Source: Eurosta solidaginis
Taxonomy: Eukaryota > Arthropoda > Insecta > Diptera > Tephritidae
Reading direction: 5' to 3'
Assembly: GCF_040869045.1 (NCBI RefSeq)
Contig: NC_090319.1
Location: forward strand, 232,617,832-232,681,831
Length of the DNA stretch: 64,000 bases
Shown: in pieces, positions 53,918 to 64,000 of the stretch
Layout: each line of letters begins with the position of its first letter
Numbering within the stretch: position 1 is the stretch's first letter
Made by a program: the position numbers and the translations under genes
Notes under the pieces: model-generated
What the model was told of the DNA's origin: nothing
Seen by the model: only the letters and a program-made list of their open reading frames with translations
Database searches by the model: none

Positions 53918-55722
53918 AAGGCTAAGTTCAGGTGTAACCGAACATTACATACTCAGCTGAGAGCTTTGGAGACAAAATAAGGGAAAATAACCATGTAGGA
54001 AAATGAATCTAGGGTAACCCTAGAATGTGTTTGCATGAGATGGGTATCAAATGGAGGTATTAAAGAGTATTTTAGAAGGGAGTGGGGCATGGTTCTATAG
54101 GTGGGCGCCTTTTCGAGGAATGGCCATAAAGGTGGACCAGGGGTGACTCTAGAATGTGTTTGTACGATATGGGTATCAAATGAAAGGTGGTAATGGGTGT
54201 TTTAAAAGGGAGTGACCCTTAGTTCTATAGGTGGATGCCTTTTCGAGATATCGCCATAAAGGTGGACTAGGGGTGACTCTAGAATGCGTTTTTACGATAT
54301 GGGTATCAAATGAAAGGTGCTAATGATTATTTAAAAGGGAGTGGGCCTTAGTTCTATAGGTGGACGCCTTTTCGAGATATCGCCGTAAAGGTGGACCAGG
54401 GGTGACTCTATAATGTGTTTGTACGATATGGGTATCAAATTAAAGGTATTAACGAGGGTTTTAAAAGGGAGTGGCCCTTAGTTGTATATGTGAAGGCGTT
54501 TTCGAGATATCGACCAAAATGTGGACCAGGGTGACCTAGAACATCATCTGTCGGGTACCATTAATTTATTTATATATATATATATGTAATACCACAAACA
54601 GTATTCCTGCCATGATTCCAAGGGCTTTCGATTTCGCCCTCCAGAACTTTTTCATTTTCTTCTACTTAATATGGTAGGTGTCACACCCATTTAACAAAGT
54701 TTTTTGCAAGGTTGTATTTTGCGCCAAAAACCAATCCAAGCACCATGTTTCATCGATTTTTTCGTATTTGGTATAGAAATTTTCGATATCGAAAAAGTGG
54801 GCGTGGTCATTGTCGGATTTTGCCCATTTTGGATACCAAGATAAAGTGAGCTCACATAAGTACGTGAACTAATTTTAGTAAAGATATATCGATTTTTGCT
54901 CAAGTTATCCTGTTAACGGCCGAGCGGAAGGACGGACGGTCGACTGCGTATAAAAACTGGGCGTGGCTTCAACCAATTTCGCCCATTTTCACAGAAAACA
55001 GTTATCGTCATAGAGTCTATTCCTGTACCAAATTGCACAAGGATTGGTATATTTTTGTTGGACTTATGGCATTAAAAGTATTCTATACGAATTATTTTTG
55101 AAATTTTCTTTTATTTTTGTATTTTGTTGCACCATATTATTACCGGAGTTGAATGTTGACATAATTTACTTATATAGTGTAAAGATATTCAATTTTTTGT
55201 TAAAATTAGACTTAAAAAAAAATTTTTTTAAGTGGGCGTGTTCGTCATCTGATGCCAAATTTCATCACGATATCTTCAACTAAACTTTTAAATTACCTTC
55301 TTTTAAAAGTGGGCAGTGCCACGCTCATTGTCCAAAATTTTACTAATTTTCTATTCTGCGTCATAAGGTCAACCCATCTACCAAACTTCGTCGCTTTATC
55401 CTTCTTGGGTAATGAATTATCGCGATTTTTCGAAATTTTCGATATCGAAAAAGTGGGCGTGGTTATGGTCCGATTTCGTTAATTTTAAATAGCGATCTGA
55501 GATGAGTGCCCAGGAACTTACATACCAAATTTCACTAAAATTTACGTTATCGTGTTTACGGATGGACGGACTGACATGGCTAAATGAATTTCTTTTTTCG
55601 CCCAGATCATTTTGATATGTAGAAGTCTATATCTATCTTGATTAGCTTATGCCGTTACGGATTACCGTTATGCGTACAAAATTAATAGACTCTGTGAGCT
55701 CTGCTTAGTTGAGTATAAAAAA
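53918..55722. mobile_element. Dispersed repeat with tandem array, copy 2
   Basis: Same ends and body as 40472-43718: GGAAGGCTAAGTTCAGGTGT at left, GAGCTCTGCTTAGTTGAGTA at right. Only about four 130-bp units (starts 54022, 54151, 54281, 54410) are present, against about 14 in copy 1. The body is shorter by several deletions, for example near 54775 and 55100. Confidence 0.78.
54022..54535. repeat. 130-bp tandem array, about four units
   Basis: Same unit as at 40571-42385, at 129-130 bp spacing. Confidence 0.92.
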
Positions 55723-56962
55723 TAAAGAATCAAATTAAACCACAGTTTGGAAAAAGTGAACTTGTGAAGTGACTTAGTGAAGTGTCACGAATGAAAATGC
55801 CGCGAAGTATTACTTAGCTTCATTTATGATTTAATGAGTCTGCAACAGAGTTAGGAGGCAGAAGATCGCAAACTGTTTTGAACTACATATGCCATATTAA
55901 AACTAATCTATGTTATAAACTGAAGTTTATTTCAATCAACAACATAATGCTGGGCAAAGAAATTGGTGAGCAAGCCTAGGTGCTCAATTTTTCATTGGTG
56001 AAAGACATAGGGTGGCCCTAAAAATGTAATAATACAATAAGGTGAATAATATTGAGCAGTTTTTGTTATTAGTGCTTTCGATGTGGCCCTTTGTGCCCTA
56101 AGTATATTCATATATGATTAAGTATTTGATAAAAATACCCTTTAGTTATATTTTTGTAGTTTGAACAAAACCATTTCTGTTAGTTTTAACATTAGCACAA
56201 CTAATTTGTTAATTATATAATTTATATACCGATAAAGAAAACACAGTTTGGTCCTTTCTTTTGAAATTTGGTGCTTTTTTCTATGAGTTTTGTTCCCAAA
56301 TAAAAACAGGTGTTTAATCATGTTCAATATTTACATAAGGGCAATGCCTTCCCTGGACTTTTCGTTTCACGTATTCTGACCCTAGGGTTAATTTCCATTT
56401 TTGCATTTAGTAAGATCTAAAAATCTGAGAGTTCATGTGCTGGAGTTCTCTTGTTAATGGCAGTTTCTTTTCCGAACAAGAACTTAAAATTTGCAACATT
56501 TATTTAATTTATATATTTTTAGCTATAAACTAAAAACAATTTTTTTTTTTCAGAAATCCCATTGTGCCCTGTGAGAATATTCCACAAGTTGATTTAACGA
56601 AATGGATTGACCAAAAACCTGTATTACAAGGGTAGATGCTGTGAACACCATTCTCTTGGGCTATAGTAAATGAAACATGGTGCCAGTATACGAGAAAAAA
56701 GTTTTTATAAAATTCCATCATACATTTTTAAATTTAAGTATTTAGTATTATTTAAAAAATTTTAAGTATTTCAGATTGTATATATAAATATGTATGTCAG
56801 TATTTACAAAACAGCGAAAACTATACTTATTTTAGACAAATTTTATCTTATAAATTGAGCCGGCTGGTGATATAATGAGAATTTCACAAACTAACATGCG
56901 GTTTTACTAGCAGTCCCTGTCATTAACTGAAACAGGTTGGCTTTATGCGAAATAGGTTCAAC
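55723..56962. other. AT-rich interval with no gene
   Basis: No frame of interest beyond short A/T-rich ones. No inverted repeat or tRNA seen. Confidence 0.55.
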
Positions 56963-56966
56963 ATAT

Positions 56967-57344
56967 TGCGACGAATATGACTGACACTAAGTGATACCCA
57001 CATTCCCTAGTCTGATGCTAAGTAAATGAAGTCACAACAACAATAAAGCAGACAGTCACTTGTATCTACATAAACGAATCAAACATTATGTCTACACATA
57101 TGTACGTACACGCAGCGGAGAAGCAACGCACAACCACATGCGTATAAAAGGCAACAACACTAGAGGCGCGATAATCAGTTTCAATTAAGCACGCTATCTT
57201 TCGAGCAATAGAAGTGTTATTTTGAAAGCACTTGAATAAAGGCCATTTTGCATTATTAAATATTGGAGTTATTTATTTAACAGTTTAATGATTCGAACTT
57301 AGCAGAGGGTTGCAAATAAGAGGATTTGCAGTAAATTCGTTACA
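56967..57344 (+). repeat. 5' LTR of gypsy copy C, internally shortened
   Basis: 378 bp against 526 bp for the 3' LTR. About 150 bp between ACCACATGC and GTATAAAAG is missing. TATAAAAG (57150) and AATAAA (57236) remain. Confidence 0.88.
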
Positions 57345-57403
57345 ATTGGCGTCAGAACTGGGATTGTTGAATAAATTCTGGAGATTTGGAATACAGCTTG
57401 GAC

Positions 57404-58500
57404 ATGGCAAAGTTAAGTGAATTAAGATCCAGCAACTGAAGAAGGAGTTGGAGAGCCATGGATTGAATACAACCGGTATTAAACTAGAACTTCAGGAACG
57501 ACTACGACAGGCAATGGAATTAGAAGGAATTGACGTGGAAGAGTATGTCTTTCATCTTGATGGCGATGAGACAACAAAATTGGAGGAGAAAAATGAAACA
57601 CCGCAGACAATGGTGAACACAGACCTGAACATGATATTGGCTGCAATATCGGCACAAATGTCCGAAATGTCATCACAAACATCCACCAACATGTCATCAC
57701 AACTAGAATCCCAGGAGAACCGTATAACATCCAAAATGGAAACTCAGCTGAAATCGCAAGAGAACCGTATAACAGCGAAGATTGGAGCACAAGAGGCACG
57801 AATATCCGAAATGTCGGCGCAAATTTCAGAACAGATATTATCGCCGATCTCTGCTCAACTGGAAGAGCAAGAAGGACGTATTTCCTCGAAGTTGGAGAAG
57901 CAAGATACAAAAATTTTACAGTTTGAGGAAAAAATCGAGGCCGAGGTGGGTGCTTTTAGAGGACGTATCGAGCAGTTGTAACTAAATCGCCTAGCAGTTT
58001 CATCGAGTAATCCAAAGGTAAAAACACCATCCTTTGACGGTTCTGTTCCTTTCCAGGTCTTTAAGCTACAATTTGAGAAGACCGCAATAGTGAACAACTG
58101 GAATGCTGAAGATAAAGTTGATGCACTCTTCGTAGCATTGAAAGGACCAGCTGCCGAAATCTTACAGACTATTCCAGAGTACGAACGGAACAGTTATGAC
58201 GCATTGATGGCCGCTGTAGAACACCGGTACGGAAGCGAACACAGGAAACAGATATATAAAATAGAATTGCAAAACCGTTACCAAAAAGCTAATGAGACTT
58301 TGCAAGAGTTTGCTTCGGATGTTGAAAGGTTGGCTCATTTGGCAAATGCGGACGCACCCGTAGAGTAAAACGATAGGGTAAAAATCCAGAGTTTTATAAA
58401 TAGCATACGGGACGTAGAAACGAAGCGAGCGACATATGCAAACCCAAAACACACATTCGCAAAAACCGTTTCCCATGCACTGAGTCAAGAAACAGCGTCG
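57404..58500 (+). pseudogene. Gag of gypsy copy C
   Basis: The start codon at 57404 opens the SAP-like motif, but a one-base loss near 57427 shifts the frame. The main frame runs from 57448 (GLNTTGIKLELQERLRQAME) through the coiled coil (SSQLESQENRITSKMETQ). In-frame stops are at 57979-57981 (TAA where others have CAA) and 58366-58368 (TAA for TAC). The core between them is intact (NNWNAEDKVDALFVALKGPA, RYGSEHRKQIYKIELQ). The zinc knuckle is deleted: the frame joins the protease region near 58500. Confidence 0.86.
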
Positions 58501-58503
58501 CTT

Positions 58504-59160
58504 TTGAAACTAAAGCGAGTCAACCGCAAGGAGCGACAGCTGGCTCCCTCAATTGAATGCCCCATAATCTCTATCTCCCAAATTGGAAGGTCAAGCAATA
58601 TTACTGTAGGAGGACATGTGGATGGAAAGGAACGTTTACACACTGTAGATACGGGTGCATTCCATTCCATCATTCGATCAGATATAGTCAACAAGAAGAT
58701 AAGACCATTGCTTGCAGCAAGATTACGTATAGCCACGGGAGAGGACACCCAGGTAATTGGAGAAGTAGCATGTGAAGTAGCAATTGGGAACGTCACGGTA
58801 CTACACAATTTTATAGTGGCAGATATTGTTGATGAAATCATAATTGGAGTGGACTTCTTTAACGACCAAGGCATCAAGATCGTAATGCAAAGCAAGACGA
58901 TGCGATATAAGAACATGGATGTGCCACTTAGTTTCGGCCACGAGAGAGGATACAGCAGTAAACGAGTGCTGGTGGAAGAGAGTCAGCAAATACAACCAAA
59001 ATCCGAAGCAGTCATCTGGGCAAAGGTTGATGGAGATTGTGGGACAAACAAATTGTGGGTTGTAGAAGCAGCAAACAAATCAGCACTGAATATACTTGTA
59101 GGAAAAACCCTGGCTATGACAACACAAGATGGACGCATTCTGGTAAGATTACTCAATTAG
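58504..59160 (+). CDS. Protease region of gypsy copy C
   Basis: A 218-residue open frame. It has ISISQIGRSSNITVGGHVDG, the active site TVDTGAFHSIIRSD near residue 50, and ADIVDEIIIGVDFFNDQG, the second half of the fold. The catalytic Asp is present, unlike copy D. C-terminal residues (VIWAKVDGDCGTNKLWVVEA) belong to the linker before RT. A stop at 59158-59160 ends it shortly before the RT deletion. It is part of a dead polyprotein. Confidence 0.8.
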   Translation: MKLKRVNRKERQLAPSIECPIISISQIGRSSNITVGGHVDGKERLHTVDTGAFHSIIRSDIVNKKIRPLLAARLRIATGEDTQVIGEVACEVAIGNVTVLHNFIVADIVDEIIIGVDFFNDQGIKIVMQSKTMRYKNMDVPLSFGHERGYSSKRVLVEESQQIQPKSEAVIWAKVDGDCGTNKLWVVEAANKSALNILVGKTLAMTTQDGRILVRLLN

Positions 59161-59189
59161 TCTAAGTCACCACTCAAACTGACCAAAGG

Positions 59190-59570
59190 AGCTATTTTGG
59201 TACGAAATGGTTTTCCACACTGGACTTGAAAATCGGCTACTGGCAAGTGGAAATGAAGGAGGAAGACAAAGAGAAAACAGCCTTCAGTGTCGGTGATGGT
59301 TTTGGCAATTTGGACTATGTAATAAATGTCCCAAAAAGGGTTTCTCTGTTCAAGAAGTAAGTTAGTTACTTGGGTCATAAAGTAACGACGGAGGGCATCT
59401 GCACCGCGAATGAAAAGATAGAAGCAGTGAAGGATTGGTCAAGACCACAGAATCTGCATGAATTGAGAAGTTTCCTTGGGCTGTGCACATATTACCGCCG
59501 ATTTGTACCAAATTTTGCCAGCGTAGCCCAAAGTCTCCACTAGCTAACAAGAAAAAAATAAACTTTTGAT
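59190..59570 (+). pseudogene. RT remnant of gypsy copy C
   Basis: Only two pieces survive: [20 protein letters not shown] (near 59210) and the thumb (VSYLGHKVTTEGICTANEK, LRSFLGLCTYYRRFVPNF). The YLDD box and the first RT blocks are deleted. It shows the uninterrupted sequence at the BEL target site of copy B (GACCACAGAATCTGC). Confidence 0.82.
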
Positions 59571-59603
59571 TGGAAGAAGGAGCAAGAAGTAGCTTTCCAA
59601 ACA

Positions 59604-60060
59604 TTGAAAGAGCGTTTGTGCACTGCCCCAATGTTGGCATATCCGATTCCAGGAGCAACGTTTATTCTAGATACAGATGCGAACGGATATGCTAAAGGAG
59701 GCGTTTTATCACAACTGATCGATGGACAGGAGAAGGTAGTTGCATATTACAGCCGTTCGATTGAAAACCAGATAGGAACTATTACGTTATACTGAGAGAT
59801 CTGTTGGCATTGGTAGAGTGCATTAAACATTTCCACAAATACCTCTACGGCCAGCGATTCCGCATCAGGACAGATCACGCAGCGTTGAAATGGCTTCTGC
59901 AGTTCGGTAATCGGGAAGGACAATTGGCACGGTGGATCGAGCGACTACAAAGCTATGACTTTTCCATTGAGCATCGAAAAGGTAGTAGGTACCCATGGAA
60001 ATGCTAATGCAATGTCACGAAAACCATGTAGTTTGGAATGCAAGCACTGTTCAAAGGCCG
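59604..60060 (+). pseudogene. RNase H of gypsy copy C
   Basis: It contains ATFILDTDANGYAKGGVLSQ, VAYYSRSIEN, a frameshift and stop near 59793, then ALVECIKHFHKYLYGQRFRI and RTDHAALKWLLQFGNREGQL. This is the fuller version of the region shortened in copy B. It ends in a stop at 60005-60007. Confidence 0.83.
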
Positions 60061-60103
60061 AGGCTAAAGAAGACATTATAGATGTCCGGCTAATGACTAT
60101 AAC

Positions 60104-61243
60104 ATGTACAGAGGAATGGGCAAGGAACAGCTAAGGAAGTGTCAGCTAGAATATACAGATCTGTCACATGTTACGCAAGGGCTCGAACGAAACGAAAGAC
60201 CAAATAGAGAGGAGATGTCAGCAGAGAGTCCCATTGCGAAGTCATATTGGGCACAGTGGAACAGTTTAGAGTTGATATCCGGTTGCTTGCATCGAGTATG
60301 GGAGAGTGAGGATGGTCAATGCAAGAAGAAACTGATAGCTGTTCCCAGAAAGAGGATTCCTGACGTGCTCATCGAGCTGCATAATGGTCCAAGCGGAGGT
60401 CATCTTGGATTCACGAAGACGCTCGAGAAGATTAAACAGAGATTCTATTGGGTTGGTTGCCGTCAGTCGGTCACTGAGTGGATTGCGAACTGCGAGGTTT
60501 GCAGCAGAGCGAAAGGGCCCAAAACCCGAAGTCATGGCCAGATGAAGCAATATAACTCAGGTGCGCCATTTGAAAGGATCGCCATGGATGAATGGCCAGA
60601 TGTATACCCAATCCCAAATCAAGAAGCGGAAACAGTAGCAGAAGTGTTTATAAACAATTGGGTTACAATGTATAGTGTACCAATGGAGTTACATTCTGAC
60701 CAAGGCCGGAATTTCGAATCAGCTGTGTTCCGGGAAATGTCTAAATCATTGGGAATTCGAAAAACACGGGCAACTGCATTGCATCCTCAGTCCGATGGTA
60801 TGGAGGAACGATTCAATAGAACATTGGAGGAGCATTTAAGGAAAGTAGTAGACAAGTACCATAAGGAGTGGGATACACATATATCATTATTCTTGATGGC
60901 TTACCGATCGGCAGTGCATGAGACAACGGGCCAAACTCCCGCAAAGGTAATTTTTGCCAATGACCTTCGACTGCCAGCTGATTTGAAGTTTAGGATAGAT
61001 GCCTATGCGGAGAGAAATGTCAAGAAATCCACTGGTGTCTTGGAAGAAGAGCTGAGAGAGATACACGATCTTGTAAGGCAACGATCAAAGATTATGAGTG
61101 ACAAGATGAAAGCGAGGTACTATAAAGCAATTAATTCGGTGGGTTTGAGGAAGGAGATTTGGTGCTGTTATACAACCCACAACGAACAAAAGGTTTGTCC
61201 CCGAAATTGCAGTGTAATTGGGAAGGCCCATAGAAAGTTGTAA
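60104..61243 (+). pseudogene. Integrase of gypsy copy C
   Basis: A 379-residue open frame. The zinc domain has HNGPSGGHLGFTKTLEKIKQ and CEVCSRAKG. The core keeps the first catalytic Asp (FERIAMD), but 23-24 codons that follow in copy B are deleted in frame. Then ELHSDQGRNFESAVF and QSDGMEERFNRTLEEHL give the second Asp and the Glu. MAYRSAVHETTGQTPAKVIF and the chromatin-side tail follow. A frameshift near 61160 breaks the C-terminal domain. The in-frame core deletion should abolish activity. Confidence 0.86.
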
Positions 61244-61385
61244 AAGGGATCAACGATGTAGTGTACCGCATACAAACCATTGGCAAACCACGAACCAAAA
61301 TGAAAGTGGTTCATTTGGAAAGGCTGGCAGCGTTTAGGTCGAGAGATTTGTCTGATCGGGACGATCAGCCTTAGGTGGAGGGCAG

Positions 61386-61911
61386 TGTGACGAATATGAT
61401 TGACACTAAGTAATACTCACATCCCTAGTCTGATGCTAAATAAATGAAGTCACAACAACAATAAGGCAGACAGCACTTGTATCTACATAAACAAATCAAT
61501 CATTATGTCTACACATATGTACGTACACGCAGCGGAGAAGCAGCGCACAACCACATGCATATATCTGAGATACTCCCGAACGTATGCAATGAGAGAAACT
61601 ATAAACTCGTGCATCTGCAGTTACAGCTGAGAAATTTAATAGCTGATGGCCAACTAGTAGATTCTGGAAATGGAAGCACCTAGAACATGCGAACGAGGAA
61701 ATCAGAGAGTATAAAAGACAACAACACTAGAGGCGCGATAATCAGTTTCGATTAAGCACGCTATCTGTCGAGCAATAGAAGTGTTATTTTGAAAGCACTT
61801 GAATAAAGGCCATTTTACATTATTAAATATTGGAGTTATTTATTCAACAGTTTAGTGATTCGAACTTAGCAGAGGGTTGCAAATAAGAGGATTTGCAGTA
61901 AATTCGTTACA
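61386..61911 (+). repeat. 3' LTR of gypsy copy C
   Basis: 526 bp, starting TGTGACGAATATGATTG and ending AAATTCGTTACA. It is the most complete LTR of the family with an ordinary 3' end here. Confidence 0.9.
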
Positions 61912-61917
61912 ATATTA

Positions 61918-62091
61918 TATTAGAGCTTACGATTTCTTCTCGAACACAAACGAGAATTTCTCAAGAATTAAATTGAATGTCCAGAAGATCGCTAGCCTAG
62001 CGAGTATTTCAAGACTCGAGAATCTCGCGAAAAACCGACACGCGCGAGAAATTTCTTCTCAAAAAAATTCCAGACATCGTAAGTTCTAATA
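61918..62091. mobile_element. Small MITE-like inverted repeat
   Basis: TATTAGAGCTTACGAT at the left is complemented by the right end with one mismatch. 174 bp, non-coding, with CTCGCGAGA-like motifs inside. The family and duplication are unclear. Confidence 0.5.
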
Positions 62092-62499
62092 CGTATGTTA
62101 TATTTGTTCATGTCGAATTTAAAACGCTAAATTTGAGAAATAAGAAAAAAACTATAAAAACAACTCAACTTTTCACATAGAAAACTTACAGTTTTTGTTC
62201 CGAAATAAATCGAAAAAATAATATGAGAAGGCCTTGGTATATAAAGAGTATGACTTAGTATTCTTCTTAGGGTGCGCTTACACAGCCACCGATAAACCGA
62301 AAAATTGCAATCAGCTGATGAAATCGGCCGGGCTGGTATTAAAATTGCAACCGATTATCGGCCGGCAGCTTTTTTTCTTCCATTTTACACTTTCGCAAAA
62401 ATACGCTTGCGTTTATTTTTTTATTTTTTTTTGCTTATCCCCTAAAGGGCACCTGTTTTGCACACAATTAATAAATTTTTCAGTCCATCGCACAAATAA
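62092..62499. other. Interval with no recognised gene
   Basis: A 102-codon plus-strand frame (62234-62542) is low complexity and runs into the transposon end. No known motif. Confidence 0.5.
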
Positions 62500-62860
62500 C
62501 ACTGGCACCAGAGACGCCATTATGAAATTCCTATGTAAGTAAAATCAATACCTGATTCCGAAAATCAGGTTTATTTTTAATGCTACTAATTCCGTTTTTG
62601 AGATATTTACGAATTACCGTCTTTAAAAAAAAAAAATAACAAATTGGGTCCACTTAATCATATATATCTCAAGAACGAATTCAATTCCAAAACGGTTTGA
62701 AGCTTTTAAAATGTAATCAAATTTGCTATAAATTGTGCATACAACTCTTTTTGCTCGGCCTGTAGGTTCAGATATAACGAACAATAATTACGGATTTTTT
62801 CAAGTTTTTTTTTAAATTAATGTATTTAACGACCTTTTTGATTTAAACAATTATTTATTT

Positions 62861-63361
62861 TGCCGGCTTTAGGTCAATGTTAAATAAAACACATATGGTT
62901 TTGTTTATCACCAATATATTTCGGCTACACACCGGTAACCGTCTTCAGGGCAGACTGCTGACAAACATAAAACATTTAAATTATAATTAAAATCACATTT
63001 TTAACAAATATATTTAAATTTTAACAAATAATAAAAATCAACATTAAAACAAAAATACTGTTTACATACATTTTATAATGTTATACAAACATTTACTGAC
63101 AAACAGACAGTACACAACTCCACGACACGCAGTACAGACGTGTAAATAAAATGTATGTAAACAGTATTTTTGTTTTAATGTTGATTTTTATTATTTTTTA
63201 AAATTTAAATATATTTGTTAAAAATGTGATTTTAAATATAATTTAAATGTTTTATGTTTGTCAACAGTTTGCCCTGAAGACGGTTACCGGTGTGTAGCCG
63301 AAATATATGGGTGATAAACAAAACCATATGTGTTTTATTTAACATTGACCTAAAGCCGGCA
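62861..63361. mobile_element. 501-bp foldback element
   Basis: Arms of about 215 bp start TGCCGGCTTTAGGTCAATG and end in its complement, with a 70-bp spacer near 63080-63147. Shared arm blocks include CGGTTACCGGTGTGTAGCCG. Complementarity may extend outward as ATTTATTTTG/CAAAATAAT, so the true ends are uncertain. No coding. Confidence 0.85.
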
Positions 63362-63691
63362 AAATAATTTTTTTTTTAAATATAAAAAAAAATTTATTTT
63401 GCGAGGAAGGATCTCGTAAACTTTTTATTTTTTTGCAGATTTTTTTCTCTCTAAGCTCTGTTTTATTACAAAAAAAAATTAATTTTCATTCAACAAAATC
63501 GATGAACTAATACAAAAGTTATAAGCATTCAAATAAATATATCCATATAGTAAAACTTAAGTACCCTACAAATAATAGCATATGTACATATGATTCTGTC
63601 TTAACTCTATGATCTTATTTTATAATTGAAAAAGTTATGTGTCTTGTTTTGACACTTATTTAGATTAGTAGTCACCCATCATAGCGACATC

Positions 63692-63967
63692 CTAGAATCC
63701 TTGATACCGACATTCAATTATTTTCATTTGCTGGTGAAACCTTTCGCCATGCTCGTCACTTTCGTCGCCAAGATTTTGCGGAAAAAATTTAAATGGGAGT
63801 GTAGAAAATAAATTTTTAAAGACATAGATAGTTTTTATAGTTAACTGAGAAAACGGTCTTAAATATGTTTTTTTATTTACCCATTTTCGCTTCGTATTTT
63901 CAAAATAATCCCACGTTGCTGCCTCCACTGGTAACAATAGTCCTTTGAAATGGTCATTGGTCATCAT
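63692..63967 (-). pseudogene. Transposase-like fragment of the second CACTG element
   Basis: The minus strand reads FKGLLLPVEAATWDYFE, then after an intron-like stretch SDEHGERFHQQMKIIECRYQ, matching 22140-22490 of the first copy. The frame reads straight through the intron site here, which keeps GTAAAT and CTCAG signals. The rest lies beyond 64000. Confidence 0.75.
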
Positions 63968-64000
63968 TTTCCTTATTTGCTTTCCGACAAAAATCCCTTC

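Larger units (their letters stand above)
56967..61911 (+). mobile_element. Ty3/gypsy copy C with both LTRs
   Basis: LTRs at 56967-57344 and 61386-61911. Primer site TGGCGTCAGAACTGGG at 57347. Polypurine tract AGGTGGAGGGCAG just before 61386. A 4-bp duplication ATAT (56963-56966, 61912-61915) fits a gypsy integrase. Gag, protease, RNase H and integrase are present. RT is mostly deleted and several stops occur. Confidence 0.9.
62500..64000 (-). mobile_element. Second CACTG transposon, incomplete at window edge
   Basis: It starts CACTGGCACCAGAGACGCC, like the outer end of the right arm of the first copy, then has CATTATGAAATTCCTATG and GAGATATTTACGAATTACC. The preceding TAA may be its 3-bp duplication. 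The transposase lies on the minus strand, so this copy is inverted relative to 19931-23253. A foldback (62861-63361) is inserted in its arm. Confidence 0.75.

Overview
This 64 kb window looks like repeat-dense DNA from a higher fly, most likely a tephritid fruit fly. That is an inference from the element families, the AT-rich composition and the (CCTAA)-tailed LINE. I found no convincing host gene, no rRNA, no functional tRNA gene and no CRISPR. Nearly every reading frame worth naming belongs to a transposable element, and most are broken by frameshifts, stops, deletions or later insertions.

Region 1 (1-18,725) is a nested stack. A Ty3/gypsy element on the minus strand (copy B) was split in its pol gene by a 13.3 kb BEL/Pao element (1757-15102; 461-bp LTRs, 5-bp duplication GTGGT, tRNA-Tyr primer site). 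The BEL element was itself hit by a hAT transposon (2541-3496), a tRNA-derived SINE (6384-6748) and a CR1-like LINE (about 7237-11019). The broken end of copy B faces a plus-strand gag fragment of the same gypsy family (copy A, 1-738). The BEL element has an extra ORF after integrase, with zinc knuckles and a retropepsin domain. A splice acceptor precedes that ORF and a splice donor lies in the LTR.

Region 2 (18,726-24,486) is a hAT-like element (18817-23324) carrying a SINE and a long-TIR transposon with CACTG ends and an intron-containing transposase (19931-23253). A second hAT C-terminal fragment follows. Region 3 (24,496-30,248) is a nearly intact LOA-like LINE with a 9-bp target duplication. 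Region 4 (30,684-32,558) holds a hAT remnant and a palindromic MITE. Region 5 (32,572-39,670) is an errantivirus-type gypsy element with decayed gag, pol and env-like regions.

Region 6 (39,671-43,850) has SINE-bearing hAT debris and a dispersed repeat with a 130-bp tandem array. Region 7 (44,690-52,745) is a gypsy copy (D) that lost RT, RNase H and most of integrase in one deletion. Its 3' LTR is split by a CR1/Jockey-group LINE whose 3' UTR carries six short hairpins with compensatory stem changes. Older LINE debris flanks it. Region 8 (53,304-56,962) has a fourth SINE and a second tandem-array repeat. Region 9 (56,967-64,000) has gypsy copy C with both LTRs, a small MITE, and a second CACTG element containing a 0.5 kb foldback.

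The four gypsy copies encode a Gag with an N-terminal SAP-like motif and a variable coiled coil, then Pol from frames downstream. The window resembles heterochromatin or another low-selection accumulation zone. The autonomous elements supply the enzymes (RT/integrase, LINE endonuclease-RT, hAT and CACTG transposases) that the SINEs and MITEs probably depended on.
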